Assembly (NCBI GenBank): GCA_003279115.1
Contig: QCBG01000006.1
Location: 1-64,000 of the forward strand
DNA: 64,000 nucleotides
Source: Prochlorococcus sp. AG-347-E03
GTDB lineage: Bacteria > Cyanobacteriota > Cyanobacteriia > PCC-6307 > Cyanobiaceae
Direction: 5' to 3'
Every line of letters begins with the position of its first letter. The first letter of the stretch is position 1. Below are positions 21,336-30,234 of the stretch, one piece after another. The notes under the pieces were generated by a model, which saw only the letters and a list, made by a program, of their open reading frames with translations, was not told the DNA's origin and made no database searches. The translations under genes were made by a program, and so were the position numbers.

Positions 21336-23561
21336 TCAGTTTAACTCCAAATCAATTTGATATTTAAGAATATCGACTTTTATAATTTTTACTTCTATTT
21401 CATCTCCAACTTTGTAGGATTTCTTGGATTTCCTTCCAATTAATAGATTTTGTCTTGATCTATATTCGTACCAATCATTGTTAAGAGTACTAACATGGAC
21501 TAAGCCTTCTACATATAGTTCTGATAACTCAACAAAGAATCCATAACTTTGTACTGAAATAATATGCCCACTGTAAATATTGCCTAATAATTTTTCTGCT
21601 TTTCTTACTTTTTTTATACTAATCATATTGGATTTGTATTGATTAACTTTGGACTTGTGTTCAGTAAGTTTATCTATTACAAACTTATTAAATAACGTAT
21701 CTATATTCTTCGAAATTGATGAATTAAATATATCCGAATTAAATGAATTCAATGATTTATTCTCAGCATTATCATTGACTACATGAATATTATATTTCTT
21801 TGATTTCTTCGAATTTATTAGAATATTCAAAATACAGTACTGGTTCATAAGATTAATGAAGTCATATCCAGGAATTGTCCATGGAGAAATAAATATTTTT
21901 TCTGAATCATCATTATCCATTTCTTTAGAACTCAGGCTTATTTCATTTTCCTTAAATTCATTAATTAAAAGTTTATGCAAGATTCTTTTTTTATTTTCAT
22001 CGCCACATAACTTAAGAACTTGGCTAAATGACAAATTACCATCTTCATTTAGCTCAACATTATTATCGATAAATTCCGAATATTTGATTATTTCATTTGC
22101 ATTGATGTAGTCTATTCCCCTTGAGAAGTATCCTGCACTTTTTAAGCTATATTTATTTGAATGTTTGAACCATATTAAATTCGCTTCATGTATTAATGGG
22201 GAAATATAAGTTTGACAATCTTCTTTATTTAGTGGTTCAAAATATCCTTTTGAATAATCAGCTGGGTTGTGAATAAAAAATTCATTTAAAGATTCAATTT
22301 TATTAAGTGGAGGAGGAATTTCAACTTTACCTTCTAAGAGATGCCTTTGCCTAAATGATGTAGAAATCTCCAATATTTTGTCTAAATCTTCAATATGTTC
22401 TTTTATAGGTTTTAACAACCTTGATGTGATTCTAGTCTTACTTTTTCTGGATAGAAGAGCTTCCGTGTGATCACTTCCAACAATAAGAGTGCATCTTACT
22501 AAAGTTAGATGAAATGACCATTCAGTTATTTCATTATCGCTATTTAAATGCAAGCATAGACTTATTGCTTCATTCTTTTCTCCTAATTTAAATTCAGAAG
22601 TATGTCTTATAATTTCACTAAGATAGTTTTGCCAATTATTCAGTAAGGGAAAGGATTCATAGCTTCTCAGAAATATATCTAATGATTTTTTACTATTTAG
22701 ATCTAATCTTTCTGCAATACTATTTGTATGGATCCATAGTTTAGTACTTTTATCTTTTCCTTTATCTATTTGAAAAATTGGAAGCAGTGGAGAATCATCA
22801 TAATTCCAACTTTTGAACAAATAAGAGTTTTTTTCGGTTAAGTCTATCCTTTCCCTTTTCTCTATCTTCTTGGATTCAACATCATAATTATTTTTCAAAT
22901 TGATAATATTGCTTTTAGATAAAACAAAATCTGTATCTAATTCCTCATTATTATTAAGTTCTAGTTCTTGAATTACATGGCCTAATCCTTCATCTTGTCC
23001 TATGGGAAATCTATCAACTTCAACTTTAACTATATTTTTGTTTTCTGGTTTGTAGGTATATTTTTTATCTTCTTTGGGAAGTTTTATTTTAGAAAGAATC
23101 CTATCATCGATTGGAATGGCATATATATCATCGTTTATTATTTCAACTTTAGACAGAAGTATTTGATTCGACCTTTCAAGAATACAATCGACTATTCCCT
23201 CCGGTGATCTTCTTCTGTATCCCTCTTTTATTATCCTTACTAAAACTTTATCTCCATTCCATGCAAAATTAAGTAAATTTTCTTTTATATAAATATCTTC
23301 TTTGTTTTTCCCCCTTACTGCAAAGCAATATCCTTTACTGCTACATCTAATTTTTGCAACAATGTGATTACTATCTTTAGTACAGGTATACTCATTATCT
23401 GCATTTTTATTAATTATTTCAAGTTTTTCTAGGGCTCTTAAAGCGATATCTAATTTATCCTTATCAGATTTCTTTGTTATTTTTAATGATCTGCATAATT
23501 TTTTGTATTCTAGTCCTTCGGAATGATTCAGATTATCGATTATTGATGATGTCGTAAACAT
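21336..23561 (-). CDS. RNase II/R-family protein with degenerate RNB catalytic site
   Basis: The 741-residue layout is that of RNase R. It has a winged-helix-like N-terminus, cold-shock-type domains (VRGKNKEDIYIKENLLNFAWNGDKVLVRI), an RNB-like middle and a C-terminal S1 domain (GNIYSGHIISVQSYGFFVEL...EGLVHVS). The RNB active-site cluster (normally D-x5-D-x-D-D after an RxDL lead) is missing. After ERIDLTEKN comes NYDDSPLLPIFQIDKGKDK, then the next conserved strand KLWIHTNSIAERL. The SPxRRYxDL helix is also degraded to SPWTIPGYDFI. It is probably a non-catalytic RNA-binding paralogue. Confidence 0.8.
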   Translation of the reverse strand: MFTTSSIIDNLNHSEGLEYKKLCRSLKITKKSDKDKLDIALRALEKLEIINKNADNEYTCTKDSNHIVAKIRCSSKGYCFAVRGKNKEDIYIKENLLNFAWNGDKVLVRIIKEGYRRRSPEGIVDCILERSNQILLSKVEIINDDIYAIPIDDRILSKIKLPKEDKKYTYKPENKNIVKVEVDRFPIGQDEGLGHVIQELELNNNEELDTDFVLSKSNIINLKNNYDVESKKIEKRERIDLTEKNSYLFKSWNYDDSPLLPIFQIDKGKDKSTKLWIHTNSIAERLDLNSKKSLDIFLRSYESFPLLNNWQNYLSEIIRHTSEFKLGEKNEAISLCLHLNSDNEITEWSFHLTLVRCTLIVGSDHTEALLSRKSKTRITSRLLKPIKEHIEDLDKILEISTSFRQRHLLEGKVEIPPPLNKIESLNEFFIHNPADYSKGYFEPLNKEDCQTYISPLIHEANLIWFKHSNKYSLKSAGYFSRGIDYINANEIIKYSEFIDNNVELNEDGNLSFSQVLKLCGDENKKRILHKLLINEFKENEISLSSKEMDNDDSEKIFISPWTIPGYDFINLMNQYCILNILINSKKSKKYNIHVVNDNAENKSLNSFNSDIFNSSISKNIDTLFNKFVIDKLTEHKSKVNQYKSNMISIKKVRKAEKLLGNIYSGHIISVQSYGFFVELSELYVEGLVHVSTLNNDWYEYRSRQNLLIGRKSKKSYKVGDEIEVKIIKVDILKYQIDLELN

Positions 23562-23641
23562 GATAAGGAAGAAAAATTATAAATTAATTGAGGTTTTCAT
23601 ACTTCTTATATTACACCTTATTATCTAAGCTTAAACTAATT

Positions 23642-23947
23642 TTATTCTTTGTCTTCTTTTTCTTCTTTGTTGATTGAAAATGAGTTTATAAAAAGTCTGA
23701 TACCAATAATAAAAAATGTTATTGAAGCTATTGATTTAAGAATTACTTCGGGTAAAAAACTTGAAATAGAACCACCTGTTAAAGCGCCTAGTAAACTGGC
23801 TAATACAAGTGCAGAAGAAGATCCTAAAAAAACTGCAAATGGTTTATTTGATGTGCCGCTTATAGTTAATGTGGCTAATTGGGTTTTATCGCCTAATTCG
23901 GCTACAAATACGGTGAGAAATGTTGATAGTAATAAACTTAAAACCAT
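23642..23947 (-). CDS. half-size UPF0016 / hemi manganese exchanger (101 aa)
   Basis: One repeat unit of the UPF0016/Gdt1 cation-exchanger family. It has the signature ELGDKTQLATL (residues 16-26) in the first helix and two further hydrophobic segments. Full-length family members carry two such units in tandem. In cyanobacteria the single-unit version occurs as a pair called hemi manganese exchangers, proposed to export Mn2+. The gene abuts the preceding unit with no gap, consistent with a heterodimer. An antisense ORF over it is a shadow. Confidence 0.82.
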   Translation of the reverse strand: MVLSLLLSTFLTVFVAELGDKTQLATLTISGTSNKPFAVFLGSSSALVLASLLGALTGGSISSFLPEVILKSIASITFFIIGIRLFINSFSINKEEKEDKE

Positions 23948-24274
23948 TTATAAATAATTTTTGTAAGTATCATAAGCTAAAAATATACTTATTATTATCA
24001 TCAAAAAACTAGTAAATAATGCAAATTTACTTGGAGATATTTTTTTTGATAACCATTTACCAATAAGAACTCCTACTACACTAGAACTTATCAAAGCTAG
24101 AGAACTTCCAAGAAAAACAATTATTGGCTTCCCCGATTCGGCTGAAAGCATTAGCGTTGCTATCTGTGTTTTATCGCCAAGCTCTGCTATGAAAATTGTT
24201 GTAAAAGTAGTAATAAATATAGATAAGAAACTTTTTTCTATATTGAGCTCTTTTTTTTCTAATTTACTATTCAT
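23948..24274 (-). CDS. half-size UPF0016 / hemi manganese exchanger (108 aa)
   Basis: This is the second UPF0016 unit: signature ELGDKTQIATLMLSAESGKP at residues 31-50, followed by hydrophobic helices. It has an extra polar N-terminus (MNSKLEKKELNIEKS). Its stop touches the start of the downstream 101-aa partner, and its start overlaps the CxxC-cluster gene by 4 nt. The three genes therefore form a tight operon. A Mn/Ca exchanger built from two halves is inferred from the family. Confidence 0.82.
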   Translation of the reverse strand: MNSKLEKKELNIEKSFLSIFITTFTTIFIAELGDKTQIATLMLSAESGKPIIVFLGSSLALISSSVVGVLIGKWLSKKISPSKFALFTSFLMIIISIFLAYDTYKNYL

Positions 24275-24618
24275 TTTTCTGAAATTGCCACTTTAAAACT
24301 TTTCATCTCTTTACTTTTGTAACCATAATTTGATGAAATATGCTGTTTACAGCAATCTATAAGAAATTTATCGCCAGAATTAAAATATCCCTCAAAAGTA
24401 GTTGAAAATTCACTTACCCTGCAAAAATGAGGTCTATTTTCGTAAATTAAGCATTTTTTATTTTCTCTATCTAAATTTTTGCACCAACCGTCCTTAGCTG
24501 TCATTGAATTAATTAAATCGATATCGTCTTTATTAAGTTTGTCTGCTAAATCGCTCCTTTCGTTCAAGTTGAACTTACAACAAGCTCCACAATTTTCTAT
24601 ACAAGTCCATGATTTCAT
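24271..24618 (-). CDS. YkgJ-type cysteine-cluster protein
   Basis: The 115-residue protein has the cysteine pattern CIENCGACCKFN near the N-terminus, then GWCKNL, KCLIYENRPHFCRV and IDCCKQH. This is the CxxCxxCC family (UPF0153/YkgJ), thought to bind zinc or an Fe-S cluster; biochemical function is not known. It is the first gene of an operon with the two hemi exchanger genes, which may hint at a metal-related role. Confidence 0.82.
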   Translation of the reverse strand: MKSWTCIENCGACCKFNLNERSDLADKLNKDDIDLINSMTAKDGWCKNLDRENKKCLIYENRPHFCRVSEFSTTFEGYFNSGDKFLIDCCKQHISSNYGYKSKEMKSFKVAISEK

Positions 24619-24701
24619 AATTTAATTCAATCTTGTAACGTATCAGTACAGTTCAATCATTTATTTGTAAAAATAGTATCACAAAATATATTCATTTAAT
24701 C

Positions 24702-24779
24702 ATGGCAACACTTATTCCTTTAGCTGTAGTTGCGCTAGCAGGACCAGCAATAATCGCTTTAGTATTTTACCGCAGATAA
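24702..24779 (+). CDS. psb30: photosystem II Psb30 (Ycf12)-like small protein
   Basis: A 25-codon frame from ATG 24702 to TAA 24777-24779. The peptide is one hydrophobic helix, ATLIPLAVVALAGPAIIAL, with a short basic end VFYRR. The AGPAIIALxxxRR end resembles the C-terminal half of Psb30/Ycf12, a one-helix PSII subunit; picocyanobacterial versions are short. The identification rests on this short match, so another one-helix photosystem subunit is possible. Confidence 0.65.
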   Translation: MATLIPLAVVALAGPAIIALVFYRR

Positions 24780-24791
24780 AAATTATCCTTT

Positions 24792-25553
24792 GTGACTTAT
24801 CTCGAGGGTGTTTATTGGGATTTAGATGGAACTATCGCAAATACTGAATTGGAGGCTCATTTGCCTGCATTTAATAATGCATTCAAAGACCTCGACATAG
24901 ATTGGAATTGGGACACTAAAAAATATATTCAACTTTTGAGAATAAATGGAGGCAAAAATAGAATTGCTCATTATTCTAAAATAAATAATAATAACTTTTC
25001 AGATGATTTTATTCTCAAAATTCATGAGAAAAAGCAGTCTCATTATTTGGAATATATAAAAAAAAATTCCGTTAACTTTAAAACAGGTGTTTTTAGGTTG
25101 ATAAAAGAATTACATAGGAAAAAAATAAGGCAATTTATAGTTACTTCAAGTTCAAGAAATCAAGTTAATTTACTCGTTGAAAATCTATTTAATGGTTTTA
25201 ATCCATTTGAATTCATTATTTCAAGTGAAGACGTTAAATTAAAAAAACCAAATCCATTGCCTTATTTAAAGGCAGTTCAATTAAGTGGGATAAAAAAAAA
25301 TAACATAATAGTATTCGAGGACTCTAATCCAGGATTAATGTCTGCTAAGGCGGCTAAATTACCAACAATATTTGTCCCCTCTAATGTACCAACAGTTTTA
25401 GATGAAAATATTAAATTAGATTTTATTTTAGATACCTTAGGTGATGAAAAAAATGTGGCAAATGTAATTAAAGGTCCTAAACTAAAAAAATCATATGTTG
25501 ACTTAAGTTTCCTAAATGAATGTTTAATAACTTTTCACAATGCAAAAAACTAA
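24792..25553 (+). CDS. HAD-superfamily hydrolase, CbbY-like
   Basis: The protein has 253 residues from the GTG at 24792. HAD motifs are in order: WDLDGTIANTE (motif I), VTSSSRNQV (motif II Ser), KKPNPLPYL (motif III Lys) and VFEDSNPGLMSAKAA (motif IV). An alpha-helical cap lies between I and II. It is a phosphatase or phosphoglucomutase-like enzyme of the CbbY group; the substrate cannot be read from the sequence. It overlaps the next gene by 14 nt. Confidence 0.87.
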   Translation: MTYLEGVYWDLDGTIANTELEAHLPAFNNAFKDLDIDWNWDTKKYIQLLRINGGKNRIAHYSKINNNNFSDDFILKIHEKKQSHYLEYIKKNSVNFKTGVFRLIKELHRKKIRQFIVTSSSRNQVNLLVENLFNGFNPFEFIISSEDVKLKKPNPLPYLKAVQLSGIKKNNIIVFEDSNPGLMSAKAAKLPTIFVPSNVPTVLDENIKLDFILDTLGDEKNVANVIKGPKLKKSYVDLSFLNECLITFHNAKN

Positions 25554-25866
25554 TTTCTTAAGAATTTCCTCTCAACTAAATAATTTATTATTTAGTTTCC
25601 TAAGTGATTCATGGAGATCAAAATCTATTGGACTTATTGCTGTTTTGACAGGATATTTTTTATTTGCCAATTTTCTTACAAAATTCATATCTGAAGGGAA
25701 AAATGAACTGATTATGGTTCCAATAATCATTGTATTTATTGAGATTATTATAAGAATTAAGCCTCCTTCAAGTTCAAGATTTTATGATCTATGGTCAGTA
25801 ATTGATAAATTAAGAATCGGTGCAATCTATGCCGTTATACTCGAAGCATTTAAATTAGGATCTTAA
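25540..25866 (+). CDS. Ycf20-like (DUF565) membrane protein
   Basis: The 108-residue protein has an N-terminal amphipathic part (SSQLNNLLFSFLSDSWRSKS), then hydrophobic segments IGLIAVLTGYFLFANFL and MVPIIIVFIEIII. This order matches the Ycf20/DUF565 family of algae and cyanobacteria, linked elsewhere to non-photochemical quenching; function here is unproven. The start overlaps the HAD gene by 14 nt. It is convergent with rpmF, with stops 3 nt apart. Confidence 0.7.
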   Translation: MQKTNFLRISSQLNNLLFSFLSDSWRSKSIGLIAVLTGYFLFANFLTKFISEGKNELIMVPIIIVFIEIIIRIKPPSSSRFYDLWSVIDKLRIGAIYAVILEAFKLGS

Positions 25867-25869
25867 AAG

Positions 25870-26043
25870 CTACTCTTCTTCTTCTTCTTCTTCAATAGGA
25901 TAAACAAATCCTTGAGCTTTCCCAGTTAAAACTGATTTACCTAAAGATATAGCTTTCTGAGCTGCTATTGCTGCTTTTCCTTTCCAAACAGCGTGTCTTT
26001 GGTTCCTTTTGCTCTTTGATTTTTTCTTCTTTGGTACAGCCAT
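25870..26043 (-). CDS. rpmF: 50S ribosomal protein L32
   Basis: A 57-codon gene. The product begins [20 protein letters not shown], the hallmark of L32, and includes the [10 protein letters not shown] end. It finishes with seven glutamates coded by GAA x6 and GAG, a trinucleotide run that could slip. ATG at 26043. It is convergent with the Ycf20-like gene. Confidence 0.95.
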   Translation of the reverse strand: MAVPKKKKSKSKRNQRHAVWKGKAAIAAQKAISLGKSVLTGKAQGFVYPIEEEEEEE

Positions 26044-26174
26044 TCTGTGTATTTATTTCCATATAATAATATAACCTTTAACTGGTTATCTCCAAAACTT
26101 TTGAGTATATTTTGTTTATATACGTCAATTTTTTAAATAAGCATATATGCTTTATTAATCACTTATAAAGATTA

Positions 26175-27929
26175 GTGTTTAGATCAAAATTCTCATATTC
26201 AGATTCTAAATCGAGTTATTCGGATCTTCTGGAAGATATTGAGATGGGAAAAATAGAATCAATATTTTTCTATCCAAGGCAGAGAGAAATTGATGTTCTG
26301 TATAAAAATGGCGATAAATTTAAAATACCCATCCTTTACAACGATCAATTAATCCTTGAAAAGGCTACTGAAAATAAAATAGATCTTACAATTTACAATA
26401 GTAGAAAAGAAGCCTCAGCTGCTAATTCATTTGCTTCAATAAGTCTTTTCCTGATTTTCATATTAGCTATAGTCTTAATCTTGAGAAGCACATCGAAATT
26501 GGCTTCCAGAGCTTTTGGTTTTACCAAAAATCAAGCTAAATTTGTAACTATTGATGATGTAGAAACGAGATTTGATGATGTAGCTGGCGTCCCTGAAGCC
26601 GCTGAGGAATTAAAAGAGGTAATAACATTTTTGAAAGAACCAAAGAAATTTGAAAATCTTGGAGCAAAAGTTCCTAAGGGAGTTCTTCTAATAGGCCCAC
26701 CAGGAACAGGTAAAACATTATTAGCTAAAGCAATTGCTGGTGAATCAGGAGTGCCTTTTCTCTCAATATCGGCATCAGAGTTTGTAGAACTTTTTGTTGG
26801 TGTTGGAGCAAGCCGAGTTCGTGATCTTTTCTCTAAGGCTAAGGAAAAATCTCCTTGTATAATTTTCATTGATGAAATTGATTCCATTGGTAGGCAAAGA
26901 GGGTCTGGAATCGGAGGTGGAAATGATGAAAGAGAACAAACTCTTAATCAGCTTCTAACTGAATTAGATGGTTTTGCTGATAATTCTGGGATTATTGTTT
27001 TAGCAGCAACAAATAGACCAGATATTTTGGATGCAGCATTATTAAGACCAGGTAGATTTGATAGGAAAATTGAAGTAATGCTTCCAGATTTAGATGGAAG
27101 AAAAAAAATTCTTTCAGTTCACTCACTTTCCAAACCACTTTCAAGCGATGTTGATTTAGGATATTGGGCTTCTAGAACAGTTGGATTTTCGGGAGCAGAT
27201 CTTGCAAACTTGATGAATGAAAGTGCTATTCACTGTGCAAGAGACGAATCCAAATTAATCACTGATCTTCATATAGAAAATGCTCTTGATAAAATTACCA
27301 TTGGCCTAAGAAGCTCATTAATAACTTCTCCTAATATGAAAAAAATTATTGCTTATAACGAAGTAGGTAGAGCAATTGTATCTGCTGTGAGAAATGGAAT
27401 TGAATCAGTCGATAAAATTACGATTTTACCCAGATCTGGATCTATAGGAGGATATACAAAAATATGCCCTGACGAAGATGTAATTTCTAGTGGATTGATT
27501 TCAAAAAAATTATTATTTTCAAAAATTGAAATTGCTCTAGCTGGAAGAGCAGCAGAAACGATAGTTTTTGGTGAAGGTGAAATTACACAATGCTCCATAA
27601 ATGATATCTCTTATGCGACAAATATCGTAAGGGAAATGGTTACAAAATATGGATTTTCAATTATTGGTCCAATTTCAATGGATTCTGATAATAATGAAAT
27701 GTATTTAGGAGATGGATTATTTAGAAGAAAGCCTCTCATAGCAGAAAATACCAGTTCTAGAATAGATAATGAAATTATAAATATTTCTAAAATTTCATTA
27801 AATAATTCAATAAAAATATTGAAAAAAAATAGAGCCTTACTAGATAAATTAGTTGATATTCTTTTAAATCAAGAAATTATAGATAAAAAAGTTTTTAAAT
27901 TAACAACTTCTAAATTGTTGAAAGTTTGA
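26175..27929 (+). CDS. FtsH-like AAA protein lacking the zinc-protease motif
   Basis: This 584-residue FtsH homologue starts at a GTG (26175); a stop codon lies three codons upstream. Only one membrane helix precedes the ATPase (about 86-104), so the usual first helix is missing. The AAA module is intact: Walker A GPPGTGKT (174-181), Walker B IIFIDEID and second region of homology [20 protein letters not shown]. In the M41 protease part, the HExGH signature reads NEVGR (395-399), removing both zinc-ligand His residues; the Glu remains. It is probably a protease-dead partner or chaperone in hetero-oligomers, as plant FtsHi proteins are thought to be. Confidence 0.85.
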   Translation: MFRSKFSYSDSKSSYSDLLEDIEMGKIESIFFYPRQREIDVLYKNGDKFKIPILYNDQLILEKATENKIDLTIYNSRKEASAANSFASISLFLIFILAIVLILRSTSKLASRAFGFTKNQAKFVTIDDVETRFDDVAGVPEAAEELKEVITFLKEPKKFENLGAKVPKGVLLIGPPGTGKTLLAKAIAGESGVPFLSISASEFVELFVGVGASRVRDLFSKAKEKSPCIIFIDEIDSIGRQRGSGIGGGNDEREQTLNQLLTELDGFADNSGIIVLAATNRPDILDAALLRPGRFDRKIEVMLPDLDGRKKILSVHSLSKPLSSDVDLGYWASRTVGFSGADLANLMNESAIHCARDESKLITDLHIENALDKITIGLRSSLITSPNMKKIIAYNEVGRAIVSAVRNGIESVDKITILPRSGSIGGYTKICPDEDVISSGLISKKLLFSKIEIALAGRAAETIVFGEGEITQCSINDISYATNIVREMVTKYGFSIIGPISMDSDNNEMYLGDGLFRRKPLIAENTSSRIDNEIINISKISLNNSIKILKKNRALLDKLVDILLNQEIIDKKVFKLTTSKLLKV

Positions 27930-27961
27930 TTTTATTGCTTTAAATTAAAAAAAATATTTTC

Positions 27962-28714
27962 TTGATAATTAAAAACAATACAAAGAAGTTATTAGTTACA
28001 CTTTCATTTTTACTTATTTTTCCATTTGTACAAAAACAATGGTTAAATTTGTATTCACTAAATATTAATGATATTTCCTTTTATTCAATCCTTTACTATT
28101 TGAGCGGAGCAATATGCCCATCTTTGGTGTATATAAACTCTCTTAAAAACTATACATACTATAATTTTACTAAGGATAAAATTCATAGTATAAAAATAAT
28201 TAAAGGAAAAAGATTATTATTCTTAGTAGCAATAAATTTAATATTTCTCTCTTACTTAATAACTGATTATATGTATATAAATTTTGATCTTTTATTTAAT
28301 TTATTTCTTCAAGGAATTAATGTACCAAAACCGGATATTCCACAGTTAAGTTTTTTCATATTTTTAATTTCTATCCTATTAATTTTTAAGAAATCTAAGG
28401 TTCTGTTAAAAAAAATAATATTGGTAAATTTTGTTTTGATTTCTCTCTATCTTTGGCATCTTCAAATTAATAATATTAGTGTTGATCATCAGTTTCATAT
28501 TTATAAATATTCTGGTTTAAATGACTTAAATTTAATTAATCTTTTTATCCTAGTCGCCATAGAAATTTCCTTTTATACGTGGTCCTTTCTATCATATAAA
28601 ACTAATTTGAGCGATTGGATCGTGCCCAAACCTCAAAAAGGGGATGTAATCCCTTTTTTGAATATATCTATTTTTTATTTTTTTATAATTATTTACTACT
28701 CAATGCTTACTTAA
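27962..28714 (+). CDS. hypothetical polytopic membrane protein (250 aa)
   Basis: I do not recognise a family. About seven hydrophobic segments run through the protein: 11-24, 39-57, 83-103, 128-142, 150-166, 187-210 and 231-248. It starts with TTG at 27962, 32 nt after the FtsH-like gene, and could be cotranscribed with it. A polar DWIVPKPQKGDVIPFL loop precedes the last helix. A membrane partner of the neighbouring FtsH-like protein is a guess from position only. Confidence 0.65.
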   Translation: MIIKNNTKKLLVTLSFLLIFPFVQKQWLNLYSLNINDISFYSILYYLSGAICPSLVYINSLKNYTYYNFTKDKIHSIKIIKGKRLLFLVAINLIFLSYLITDYMYINFDLLFNLFLQGINVPKPDIPQLSFFIFLISILLIFKKSKVLLKKIILVNFVLISLYLWHLQINNISVDHQFHIYKYSGLNDLNLINLFILVAIEISFYTWSFLSYKTNLSDWIVPKPQKGDVIPFLNISIFYFFIIIYYSMLT

Positions 28715-28729
28715 ATGTTTCTAATTCTT

Positions 28730-29314
28730 CTATAGTGCAGAAAAATATTCCTTACTACCTTTGGGATCCTCTAACATTGTTTTCTCCCCAGGGGTCCAGT
28801 TTGCTGGACATACTTCATCGGGGTTTGCCGCAACGTATTGATAACCTTGAAGAATCCTTAGCGTTTCATCAACATTTCTACCTACAGGAGCCTTGTTAAC
28901 AGTTGTATGCATAACTACTCCTTCAGGATTGATAAGAAATAAACCTCTATCAGCCTCCCCATCATCATTTAGAACATTGTAAGCCTGGCAAATTTCTCTT
29001 TTTAAGTCAGAAACTAAAGGATAGTTAATATCACCTATACCACCTTCATTTCTTGGGGTTTGTATCCAAGCTAAATGACAGTGTTTGCTATCAACTGATA
29101 CCCCAAGTATTTCCGTATTAAGTGCCGAGAAATCTTGGTATCTATCACTAAATGCAGTGATTTCAGTTGGACATACAAATGTAAAATCTAGTGGGTAAAA
29201 GAATAGAACAACCCATTTACCTCTTAGACCTGAAAGTGTAATCTCCTTAAACTCTTGATCATATACTGCTGTAGCACTAAAGTCTGGTGCTTCTTGGCCA
29301 ACTCTTAAGCTCAT
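28730..29314 (-). CDS. 2-Cys peroxiredoxin
   Basis: The enzyme reduces hydrogen peroxide and alkyl hydroperoxides using thioredoxin. The 194-residue protein has peroxidatic Cys48 in [15 protein letters not shown] and resolving Cys169 in [11 protein letters not shown], the typical 2-Cys arrangement. The [13 protein letters not shown] loop and the C-terminal extension are those of overoxidation-sensitive members. It is convergent with the preceding membrane protein and has its own promoter-like region. Confidence 0.96.
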   Translation of the reverse strand: MSLRVGQEAPDFSATAVYDQEFKEITLSGLRGKWVVLFFYPLDFTFVCPTEITAFSDRYQDFSALNTEILGVSVDSKHCHLAWIQTPRNEGGIGDINYPLVSDLKREICQAYNVLNDDGEADRGLFLINPEGVVMHTTVNKAPVGRNVDETLRILQGYQYVAANPDEVCPANWTPGEKTMLEDPKGSKEYFSAL

Positions 29315-29344
29315 GAAAAAATTTGTCCTTATTTAAATTATGTA

Positions 29345-29397
29345 TGGTCTGAATGACCGTAATTAGTATTATAATTTTATTGATAATGAATTAGCAA
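29345..29397 (-). promoter_or_regulatory. putative peroxiredoxin promoter and 5' UTR inverted repeat
   Basis: On the minus strand a TTGCTA (29397-29392) is followed after 18 nt by a perfect TATAAT (29373-29368). Downstream, in the expected leader, lies GGTC-N5-GACC (29346-29358), which could be an operator or small hairpin. The peroxiredoxin start is at 29314. Read by eye only. Confidence 0.5.
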
Positions 29398-29413
29398 GTT
29401 TTTTTTTAATTCA

Positions 29414-29539
29414 ATGAAATGGCACTATTCCTTTACTAAGAAATTTACAATTTTGAATCACAATAAACTTTTAAAAAATCTCAAAAAGGAGTTAATTAAA
29501 TATCCCATTAACAGGATTGATAATAAAAATTCGAATTAA
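29414..29539 (+). CDS. hypothetical small basic protein (41 aa)
   Basis: ATG 29414 to TAA 29537-29539. The peptide is MKWHYSFTKKFTILNHNKLL followed by a Lys-rich helix, very basic with no clear membrane span. It may be a genuine mini-gene or a chance frame in AT-rich DNA. Confidence 0.35.
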   Translation: MKWHYSFTKKFTILNHNKLLKNLKKELIKYPINRIDNKNSN

Positions 29540-29614
29540 AAGAAATTTTATTTTATTTAAGATTCCTTAAAATTTTCCTCTCTATAATTAGAAAAATTTC
29601 TAGTAATTTTAATT

Positions 29615-29773
29615 ATGGCTAAATATATTGAAAGACTAAAGGAAAAAGTTAAAATAAAAAAATTTGATTCTAATCAGCCAATTGGAGCTTGGATTTTCGT
29701 TGTAATTTTGAATATAGTTGGATTTGCGGGTTATTTTTACTTAAAGGTAAATCATATACAACTAGGCAATTAA
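29615..29773 (+). CDS. small single-span membrane protein (52 aa)
   Basis: ATG 29615 to TAA 29771-29773. A basic amphipathic head (AKYIERLKEKVKIKKF) is followed by one transmembrane helix (GAWIFVVILNIVGFAGYFYL). The ordered basic-then-hydrophobic design supports a real gene. No family is recognised. Confidence 0.55.
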   Translation: MAKYIERLKEKVKIKKFDSNQPIGAWIFVVILNIVGFAGYFYLKVNHIQLGN

Positions 29774-29777
29774 AAAC

Positions 29778-29999
29778 TTATCTTATTTCCTTCTTAATAG
29801 AGCGACAAAAATTTTTTAATCTTTCTTTTCTCGTTAAGTCAGGTAAAGTCCAAATTGATTCTGTTTCAGGTAAAGGATCTTTGCTCCATTCTTTGAATTC
29901 TTCCATTATCGAAGCATTATTTAATTTTGATGTATACTTTTTTCGTTTTTTTAAATATTTTCTTATCACTGCTAGATTTGCCTCAATATATTCCGTCAT
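29778..29999 (-). CDS. hypothetical small protein (73 aa)
   Basis: The protein starts MTEYIEANLAVIRKYLKKRK and contains EEFKEWSKDPLPETESIWTL. It is soluble and helical in character, with clear acidic/basic alternation unlike noise. Its stop lies 4 nt from the stop of the convergent 52-aa gene. Function unknown. Confidence 0.6.
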   Translation of the reverse strand: MTEYIEANLAVIRKYLKKRKKYTSKLNNASIMEEFKEWSKDPLPETESIWTLPDLTRKERLKNFCRSIKKEIR

Positions 30000-30063
30000 A
30001 ATAAATACTTAAGTCTTATATTAATTTATCATCTAGCAAGTTCTACTTTAAAGAAAAGATTAA

Positions 30064-30234
30064 TTAGACATTTTGAACTGCTTGAAAAAGTCCAAATGAA
30101 TAACTCCCAATTAGGATCCAACCAAGGACACTTGAGATTATTGTTGATCTTCTATTATGTCTTCTGAGAGCTGATTCAATCATCTCATTTACTTCATCTC
30201 TATTAAGATATTCTTCTCTAGAGTCTTTTTTCAT
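30064..30234 (-). CDS. small single-span membrane protein (56 aa)
   Basis: ATG 30234, TAA 30064-30066. MKKDSREEYLNRDEVNEMIE is followed by a basic RRHNRRS and a hydrophobic span TIISSVLGWILIGSYSFGLF. A charged head and one C-terminal helix suggest a small membrane protein. No family is assigned. Confidence 0.6.
   Translation of the reverse strand: MKKDSREEYLNRDEVNEMIESALRRHNRRSTIISSVLGWILIGSYSFGLFQAVQNV

Noticed and set aside
23649-23957. 102-codon plus-strand frame
   Set aside because: Exactly antisense to the half-size UPF0016 gene, whose ELGDKTQ motif is unmistakable. The frame is a shadow.
26531-26887. 118-codon minus-strand frame
   Set aside because: Lies fully inside the AAA module of the FtsH-like gene, opposite strand; a shadow.
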